64,000 nt of DNA from Phragmites australis. Lineage: Eukaryota; Streptophyta; Magnoliopsida; Poales; Poaceae. Location: assembly GCF_958298935.1 (NCBI RefSeq), contig NC_084923.1, positions 1,180,501-1,244,500 of the forward strand, given 5' to 3'. How positions within the stretch are numbered: position 1 is the first letter of the stretch; every line of letters begins with the position of its first letter. The translations under genes and the position numbers were made by a program. Under the pieces are notes generated by a model. It saw only the letters and a list, made by a program, of their open reading frames with translations, ran no database searches and had not been told where the DNA came from. Positions 56,276-64,000 of this stretch are shown piece by piece.

Positions 56276-58440
56276 GTATATTTTTCCTTGAGTTAGTTCA
56301 AACTTCTGTTCTTTTTTCCAGTAAGGGAATGGAGGCAGCTGATGCAGTTCTATGTTTAAACATAGGTTTTTTTTATTTATTTACCTTTTTGGGCTTGAGT
56401 TGCGTTTAGAGGCATTTGTAGCAAATATTGTGCAGTAAATACACAGGTAGAAATTGAGAACGACCTGGGCTAGCTTACTTACCTCTGCTCTATGTAGCAA
56501 ATTAATTTTAGTAGAATATCCTGAAGACAGTTAAAACAATGTTTCATTGGTTGGAGTTCTGTTTCTGCTTCTAGGATCTGGAAATCCTGGTCAAAATATG
56601 TGCAAAATCTCTGCTGATGGCCTCTAATACAAAATTCTCTAATACTTATAAATATCATGAATTCTTCTTAGCATTGCTTTAACATGAGTGGATTCTGAAT
56701 CAAGCTATGTGCGTGTGAGAGTAAATGACTTGTGTTCACAAGATAAATGAAATGCACACTTCATTCCAGTGTGAACCTTTCTCACTGGATCCCTTGGCCA
56801 CTCTCTTTGTTACCTTAATTAAACATGCCATTTGTGAAATACAGACGGCAACCCGTACACTTCAGAGTTCTGCCTTAGCTCCCGAAAGAGTTCAAGCTAT
56901 TTCTTTTGACTCTCTATCCTATTTACCACGGTACCATTCAGTTTTGTAGCACAACTGAAAATGACAGGTCCTTTTTATCTCTTATCATCTTCTTTTCCTT
57001 TTCATGGAGCTGGATACTACAATGCTGGTATCATGATGTTGCTTCTGTCAAAAGGAACTGACCATATAGATAGCCGATGTTTTCTAACTAGATGTTGTCA
57101 CCTGAATGCGTAGTCTAACTTTTTTAATACCATTGTTTCACAAACAAAATATTTTCCACCTTATAAAATAGAGTTCTTTGTTTCATCTTGAAATGTACAA
57201 TATAGTAAATGTTAGCATGAGTTATTGTTATAACAATACCTGTTGGTGATAACTGATAACCAACTAGATAGCAGGTTTGGAGTATATCAAAAGCTAACAA
57301 GATTTCTTGCTTTCTCAATTTGTCATGAGAAAAGTAGGCATGTTAAACATGTGCAAGTTCCATCATTGTATCTTAGAAGTCTGCTTGCAGAATCCAATGA
57401 ATAAAGAGAGTAGTTCACCTTTGATTTGATGTTGACCTCAGTTTCATAATTGCTTTTTTGCTGCTGAAGATTGCATTTTGTCATGTTTTTCTCATCGTTT
57501 GTGTTTGTGTTCTTCTGCTGCAAGCTCCGCAGGCATGGATCTTCTGTGAAGTTATTGCTCACCCAAGTTATTCTTCATTTGTCTTAAACAAGGATGCACT
57601 ATGAGAATATCGAAGGATCAAGTTTGTCCTTCCCCTTGTGTATGTTCTCGTACTGATGTTAAATTTAGAAGTAAAGTGCTTTCTTTGTAAATGGTATACT
57701 TTTATCTTTTAACTGCAGTTGCTAACTTGCTCAACTGAGGATGAAATATATGAATTCAGCAGTTGGTTGTAAGATCAGAAGACAAACATAATCGCAATGA
57801 CTTGTGATTATGAATACGCCTGTTTCCTGGCAGGCGGTAAGCATTAATCAAGACTAGAAGCTGTTCAAAGTAATTACAGCTGATATCCTGCACAGTAAGC
57901 TGTAATAGTTGTATGTAACTAATTCCAAGACACTAGCATGATAGCATGAGTATTATGTACCTAGTCGCAGTGGTAAAGAACCAAGATAGCAGTCCGAGTT
58001 TGAACTCTGAAGTGAGCAGCGCACCGTTGCTACTATCTTTTCCTAATGAACCCAAACTTGCAGTTGAGCCTTGGCTGGAGCCTGATAATTCTCTAGTCCT
58101 AAGTCAATTTTCATTGTAGGTTTGAATTAAAAATTTGACCATGCTTTATCATGTATCAATGAATTTACAGCATTTTTTCTGCTATGGAGTAGAATTGTCA
58201 TCCGTTGTTGAGTTCAGTAATTTGTCACATGCCTAATGTCCAACCAGACCCTTACATTTGTTTTTTTTTTGTTTTTTTACTTGGGGAAGACAATATGCTA
58301 TATATGGTTATATGAAAGGTTAGTTTATAGTGAAGAAAGTGAGCCTCACCTTTGTAGTGTTGACTCCTACACTTTTCGTTTTATTTTTGAGACAATATTC
58401 TTTTTGTTCTAGTAAGTGCTCAAGCCATTATCGCTGCTCT
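56276..58440. other. AT-rich stretch, no gene recognised
   Basis: Short frames only. It could be intronic if a gene spans 50-62.7 kb. Confidence 0.4.
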
Positions 58441-58445
58441 CAGGT

Positions 58446-58578
58446 AGCAACTTCATTCACTCATGCTGAAAAAGTTCAATCTATGGAAATGACATGCATG
58501 ACAATCACTAAGCCGGCCAATCAGAGTAGTGAACTATTTGAAAGTTTCACATGCGGAGAAGCACCTGTTTCTGCAGGA
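58446..58578 (+). other. Exon-like segment, unidentified
   Basis: It follows TCTCAG and reads VATSFTHAEKVQSMEMTCMT / ITKPANQSSELFESFTCGEA without stops. It runs directly into LINE-derived sequence at about 58,590, so it may be part of an unknown gene or of a chimeric repeat. Confidence 0.25.
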
Positions 58579-58589
58579 GCTGCGTCATA

Positions 58590-58740
58590 TAAGAGCCGGT
58601 TGTATGGGCTTTGGGCGGTGGTTGGAGACTTTAACATGATCTACAGGTCGTCCGATAAGAACAACGCTAATGTAGACCACACCATGATGGGTCGATTTTG
58701 TCTTCTGGATGACATTGAGCTTCGTAAGATTGTGAGAAAC
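58590..58740 (+). mobile_element. LINE endonuclease fragment, + strand
   Basis: GLWAVVGDFNMIYRSSDKNN followed by MMGRFCLLDDIELRKI matches the GDFN region of plant LINE APE endonucleases. The same domain in the antisense LINE reads NGDFNLIYQAQDKSNN. It is probably the 5' piece of the LINE whose 3' end lies at 61.3-62.1 kb. Confidence 0.75.
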
Positions 58741-59204
58741 TGTCTCAATAATATTCTAATTAATTATTAAGTCGATCATTTGTGTAATTACAACGATTAA
58801 ACAGAATATCACACTGGTAGTCTCGGCACGTGTTTTGTGCTCAAGATCGGAACATGTGCATTTTCAACGTATACATCACAACAAAGTTTAAAAAAAGATA
58901 GAGTAATTAACATTATATTACAAGTCCTTAATCATTCAATCATTTTCATATTTTACAACAAAAGGGATAAACCAGCTGAAGAATTAAAACTTAACAACAA
59001 CAAAAAGATCGATAGGCTCCACCAAACCTAACCACACGAGTAGATGACTCTACTCTTGCCCGCCGCCAGCACCAGCAGACATGAAGTAGCCAGAAGCTAA
59101 CCTTTTCTTGCCTGCCGATCTGAAAGGGCAGCGTGAGTATGAAAGTGTCACCTAGAGAGCACCCAAGCTTATAGAGTGTCCCAGCAAGTTTGTGAATGTC
59201 ATCC

Positions 59205-60837
59205 TGAAAGTGCATCTAGGCCCCTTGTGGGTTTTAGCTAATTGATGACAAATGATTACGGGACTAATGAGTTTATCGAGTTTATGAACAGGTTTTAGTA
59301 CCATTGAAAAAGGTTAAAAGAAGTTGACGCTCCTCAAAAAGAAAAGAGAAGCGTCATGAAGAAACTCATATGGTTCAATTTATTTTACTTTTGAATTTGA
59401 GTTTAGAAATATCGTACTATAAAGAGGGATGTATTTTGGTAGTCTCGCTAGTGTCTCAGTGCTCAAAGTATCTTGTTAAAACCAATTTTAAGAGACACAA
59501 TCACTCGCGGACACCGTGAAAAAGGGCAAAGTTGTCTGAGCCCGGAGTCTCCGGGTTAGTCTGAAAACTACGGATTCTATTAAATGTTTCGGAGTCTCCG
59601 AGTGAGACTCCGAGAGAAGGTCTCTGTCTGGCTTTAAGTCTGAGCCCGGAGTCTCCAGGTTATCCCGAAGTCTCCGGACTATGTAAGTATTCCAGAGTCT
59701 CAGAGTGAGACTCCGAGAGAGAGTCTCTGTCTTGCTTCAAAGCCTGAGCCCGGAGTCTCCGGGTTAGCCCGGATACTCCAGATGCTGTTAGTGTCCCGGA
59801 GTCTCCGAGTGAGACTCCGAGAAAGAGTCTCTGTCTGCCGAGGGTGCTAAAGCCGGAGTCTCTGAGTTGGTCCGGAGTCTCCAGGCCCTGATGTTTCCGG
59901 ACCTTCCGGGCATCCTCCGAACTAGTGTTTTGGCCGATTTTTCTCAAGTGTTACCTGGAGTCTCCGAGTGAACTCGGATACTCTGAGTCAATGTAACGGT
60001 TAGTTTTGACAGGTTAGGTGCGTGTGTTTCTGTGCTACCCGGAGTCTTCGGGTGAACCCGGATACTCTAAGTCTGTCTGAAAAGCACAATAACGACTAGT
60101 GTTTTAGGGAAGTGTATAAATTCCTCTTCACCCCCTCCATTCAATGTTGCTGAGCTACCTGTGAACTAACTCTCTCAAGAGCATTCAATAGTCCTCCCAA
60201 ACCCCTCTAGTGCTTGATCTTTGCAAGATTTGAGAGTTAGGGTTTGGGAAGTGAGATTTAGAGCAAGAGAACAACAAGCAAACCTTTGAGCATTTTGAGT
60301 TCTTACCAAGCCGCGATTTGCGTTCTTTACTCTTGAAGCTTCGTGCTTCTAGAAGACAAGAGGTCACCCGTAGATCACCCAATATTTGTGGAGTGCCACG
60401 GGAAGTTTGTATTACTCGTGAATTGAGTAAGAACCCTATCTCGATCTTTGTGGTCGTTTGGGTGAGGATAGGGTTGAAAAAGATCAGGCTCTTTGTGAGC
60501 TCCTCAACGGAGATGTAGGCACCTCTTTGTGAGGTGGTCGAACTTCGGAAACAAATCTTGTCTCCATTTACTTTCTTGCACTTTACTTGCGAGTATTTGA
60601 GTGCAGGTTATTGTTGAAAGGAGCATATACATCTTATAGAGACTGTGGTAACTCGTAGACTATATTAGACTTACTTAAATTTTTACTTTGATTTCGAGTT
60701 CCTATATAGTCTGGATAATCCGGGTGAACTTGGATAACCCGAAGTATCCGGATTGAGCCAGAGTCTCTGGACACTGTCTGATCCGCAAAGTTTTAATTTT
60801 CAAAAACGACTATTCACCGCCTCTCTAGTCGACATCA
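59205..60837 (+). mobile_element. Copia-like LTR
   Basis: It starts TGAAAGTGCATCTAGGCCCC and ends TTCACC...TAGTCGACATCA, the start and end phrases of a widespread grass LTR family (memory-based assignment). It includes a 104-bp tandem array at 59,538-59,848. A second, 5'-truncated copy of its 3' half follows directly. Confidence 0.65.
59538..59848. repeat. 104-bp tandem repeat (three units) with palindromic core, inside the LTR
   Basis: Units begin GAGCCCGGAGTCTCC at 59,538, 59,642 and 59,746. Each contains the near-palindrome GAGTCTCCGAGTGAGACTC followed by AGTCTCTGTCT. Shorter echoes continue to about 60,070. Confidence 0.88.
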
Positions 60838-61328
60838 AATACTTACACATCCTCGCCTCCGTAAGGAAAGAGGAAAGTTGAGTAAGTCCCGAACTCGATC
60901 TTTGTGATCGTTTGGTGAGGATAAGGGTTGAAAGAGACCCAGCTCTTTGTGAGCACCTCAACGGAGACGTAGGATCATTGGATTTGAACTTCGGGAAACA
61001 AATTCTTGTCTTCTTTTGCTTACTTTGTTGTTCTAGTTGATTTTGGATGATTTGCCTCGATCTACGTGATTGTGTGTCCCTAGTTGCAGGTGTTCTATTG
61101 AAAAGCTTCCGTACATCCTTAGGAACTTGTGGTAACCCTAGATTCAACGAGACTTGCTTAGGTTTTTCATAATTTTTCCTTCCCTGTTCCAACCAGACTG
61201 TCCGGGTTGAGCCCGAAACCTCCGAATCCTAGAGTCACTGGTTTGACCTAGAGTATCTGAATTCTATAATCTACTGTGAAGTTTTAATTTTTAGAAAATG
61301 CCTATTCACCCCCCTTTAGGCGACATCA
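60838..61328 (+). mobile_element. Second copy of the copia-like LTR 3' half (truncated)
   Basis: It matches 60,420-60,837 in order (TCGATCTTTGTG, CTCTTTGTGAGC, CTCAACGGAGA, AAGTTTTAATTTT, CTATTCACC...GACATCA) but is clearly diverged. It ends at GGCGACATCA just before LINE sequence begins, so it may be the other LTR after loss of the internal region. Confidence 0.6.
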
Positions 61329-62092
61329 CGTACATTCAGTTGGAGGGGATGCTTCTTCACGACAAGCAGTCCGACCAGTATGTGTGGACGCCATCGGTCT
61401 CAGGCACGTTCTTGACAAGGTCTTCTTATCGCCGGTTCTTCATAGGAGCCATTGATTTTGAGCCTTGCAAAATAATTTGGAAGACTTGGGCGTCGTCGTG
61501 AGCCAAGGTCTTTATCTGGCTGGCCACACTAAATAGATGCTGGACAACAGATCATCTTACGCGTCGGGGCTTATAACACCCGCCGTGTTGCCTGTTGTGC
61601 GACCAAATAGATGAAACGATGGAACACCTTCTTATGGAGTGTGTTTTCGCATGGGAGGTGTGGTTCAAGGCGCTTCAACGGGTCGGTCTACATGCGCTTG
61701 CACCGGATGGACTCCAGAACAGCTTTCAGAACCGGTGACGGAAAGCGCAGAGGCGAGCTCCAAATGATATTCGTAAGTGTCTCAATACCTTGGTGATCCT
61801 CTTGGCCTAAGCTATTTGGAAGCACCGAAACCGTTGCGTCTTCGATGACGAACGCCCTCAAGTGATGAAGCTTCTACAGGAGATCAACGAGGAGGCTAGG
61901 CTCTAAGGGACAGCGGGAGTGAAGGGGCTGCATTCATTATTAGTGTGAGGGTTTCGTCGAGGGTAGATCTTTTTGTGTCAGGCTCGAACGCACTCTAAAA
62001 CTAACCTAGCCATTGGTACGGCTTTGTAAACTATTGGTTCTGTTTTTTAATACAATGATACACAGTTCTACTGCGCATTCGAAAAAAAAAAC
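61310..62092 (+). mobile_element. LINE 3' end (zf-RVT region and poly-A tail), + strand, decayed
   Basis: Frames broken by stops read SDQYVWTPSVSGTFLTRSSY, then IIWKTWAS, CCLLCDQIDETMEHLLMECV and AIWKHRNRCVF, which are plant LINE ORF2 zf-RVT features. The tail TAATACAATGATACACAG...GCGCATTCG followed by an A run (62,082-62,091) is the usual 3' end of grass LINEs. Confidence 0.82.
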
Positions 62093-62640
62093 ATATTGAC
62101 TGAACTAGACATAGAAACTTTATGACTTCCCAATCAGTCTACTTTACTGGGTACCTAAGCTCCTGTGGTTGTTAATCATCACAGTCAAGAAAATGACACC
62201 AACCGAATTTGGAGTTTTGGACTGCTAGAGGAGAAATAGAAACTTTATGACTTCCCAATGGAACAACAAGAACTGTCTACGTGGGAAACATATAAAGTTC
62301 ATGTCTCCCAGTTATATTATCCGCATCGTGTTGCTTCATAATTTGGTGCAAGGTATTCAGATCTCTTTCCTTGTTTGGGTATTAACAGATTCCTATGGAA
62401 GCCAAGATACTTGAACAATGGCCTGCTTTTGGACTTTCAAAAGTGGGGAGGCTAGGGGTGGCCTATCCTTTCGGCTACACTGTTGTTGTTTCTTTTCTTG
62501 TGATTCCTCTTGTCCGGTAATCAGAACCGACACTGCATTAATTAAGCTCTGCAACTTTGGTGATTAAATAACTTTTTGTGAAATGCTTTTGGATGTAATA
62601 TATCTCAGTACATCTTGATTGTAATTATTTCTGTATCCAG
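62093..62640. other. AT-rich stretch, no feature recognised
   Basis: No coding or repeat structure is supported. A phrase AGAAACTTTATGACTTCCCA is repeated at 62,114 and 62,236. Confidence 0.45.
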
Positions 62641-62739
62641 GTTGAAGCTTCGCTTGCCGCTTGCAGAGGCCACCATCTATTTATGGACGACAATGTGGGC
62701 ACTCAAGGTCTGATCCCAACACCACCTTCAAAGTTGTAA
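62641..62739 (+). other. Candidate terminal exon of an unidentified gene
   Basis: A TATCCAG acceptor is followed by 32 codons ending in TAA: VEASLAACRGHHLFMDDNVG then TQGLIPTPPSKL. The composition is protein-like and the acceptor is good, but there is no known family and no confirmed partner exon. It could belong with the GC-rich segment near 50 kb. Confidence 0.3.
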
Positions 62740-64000
62740 GAATTATTCTTTAGCACAATTAGTTTATTGCTGTTCATTCATCTTTTATCGGAACTAGTAC
62801 TGTGAAACAGCTGTTGCCTGTTGGTCTGAACTCTGAAAACCTCCAGGAAATAGACGAAAATTTTGATCAGTTAGTTCCATTGCTTGAACTATAGCTCGAT
62901 GTTCAAGACATAAAAGCAAAGTAATAGTTCTATTCAAAATAAAGAAAATAAGACAATGTTTTTTTACTTGGTGTGGAAGACAAACTTTTTATATTGAATT
63001 GAACTCATACTGATTACGACCATAATCATTAGTTTGGTCAGAACGTAATTTTTGTCTCTGGCATCATTGTGAAGATACATGAACTGATTTGCTGGGTCCA
63101 GGTGGGCTAAATTACCCCTTTTTCTGTCCTTATTCCTTAAAAGCCATGTGAAGTTGTGGAGATCTGGACCTACTTTACTAATCGAGCTGGCTAATAGTAC
63201 TTTATCGTTTTATTATGTTAACCATTACTAGTGAAGACACTGCACTTCTAAATTTAAAACAAAATTACGTCATGTGTGCTCTCCCTGTTCACTCTAAGCT
63301 GTCAGGTCGACCGACTTGTTTCATCTCTGTCACATTGCCTTCTCCGCCCAACTTTTGCATCAGAGTCACAAATCACAAGAACGAGTAGCAATACTCTGAG
63401 CCAATAGATTACATATAGTAATTTTGCTTGTTTACTTGGTGTCCCGATCGGTGAAACAAAATCAAGCTCATTGCCATCTGAAAGAACTACCTTTTCACTC
63501 ATTTATGATGGTATATTTCATTAGGTTCTCCTGTAATTAAGTTACTCTAGTTAGAATTACATGCCACATTCTTTTTTTAGATGAGAACTATATTGCACAT
63601 AGGCACATCAATCTATATATATATAGGTATTTCTGGTATGTATATGTACATGATACGCTAGAGGTCGGAGGGTGCAGTGCAGAATAGCTTGAGAGGGGAT
63701 GGTTTTAGAGATACCCGCTGTGTGGGGTGGGGAGAAGCATAAACTCGAAAAGGAGAAAGGAACCTAAAGTTGGGACGGATGGATTGATAAAAAGGAAAAG
63801 TGGCCCACAAGCTATGCATCAGCAGCCGCAAGTTGAGGGGGGGCTCTAAGCTAAAGCAGCGCCCGGATCCCAGCTCTTGCACTTGCCATGTAGGCATGCA
63901 TATCTAGCAGGAGAACGTGTCCAAAGTCAGGCTATCGCAGTACGTTCGGTGGATAACCTACCTTTTCCTTTTGTTAGTTGCTGACTGCTGAGAGATCGTT
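62740..64000. other. Right-edge spacer, no gene recognised
   Basis: AT-rich to 63,650. The last 350 bp is less AT-rich, with a 79-codon antisense frame (63,658-63,897) of no recognisable family. It could be promoter sequence of a gene outside the window. Confidence 0.4.

Noticed and set aside
63658..63897. 79-codon antisense ORF at the right edge
   Set aside because: No family recognised and it is cut off from possible context by the window edge, so I did not call a gene.

Overview
This is plant nuclear DNA, almost certainly from a grass (Poaceae; a panicoid or close relative is a guess). It holds GT-AG spliced genes, GC-rich intron-poor genes (PPR, histone H4) in AT-rich surroundings, and dense transposons of grass type: hAT MITEs, solo LTRs opening TGTCGG, a grass LINE tail and a copia-like LTR. 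There are no bacterial features.

The left half (1-31,548) is one large gene on the + strand, a callose synthase of the CalS9/GSL10 clade. I placed 47 exons that join into 1,708 residues plus a stop. The first roughly 190 residues, including the true start, lie left of the window. The order is N-terminal cytosolic region, about six membrane segments, a large cytosolic glucan-synthase domain, then a second membrane block. Its introns hold a hAT MITE (about 5.0-5.5 kb), a 700-bp TIR element (6.3-7.0 kb), an antisense coding-like fragment (12.35-12.77 kb), a long-TIR element plus a MITE cluster (16.8-19.7 kb), a TGTAACACCC-bounded element with a nested hAT (22.8-23.8 kb), SINE-like repeats, and a hAT remnant with a BED zinc finger (26.1-27.5 kb). 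One 74-bp intron appears to use a GA donor.

From 31.5 to 41 kb lie MITEs, a GC-rich hAT-like segment, a decayed Ty3/gypsy element with gag, RT, RNase H and integrase remnants (34.7-39.7 kb), and a 200-bp direct repeat. The second copy of that repeat abuts an intronless P-class PPR gene (41,239-42,477).

From 43.2 to 46.5 kb is a broken calcineurin-like metallophosphoesterase gene. Its first intron holds a 1.42-kb solo LTR, its motif I is scrambled by two compensating indels, and two splice donors have lost GT. A tandem duplication of unknown origin follows, then an intact histone H4 gene (48,846-49,157) with textbook plant histone promoter elements.

The right end (49.5-64 kb) starts with a GC-rich gene-start-like segment. 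It then carries a well-preserved 173-bp hAT MITE, an antisense L1-like LINE interrupted by two amber codons (52.4-56.3 kb), a second LINE in pieces on the + strand, and copia-like LTR sequence between those pieces. A few exon-like segments (for example 62,641-62,739) hint at one further gene that I cannot identify.
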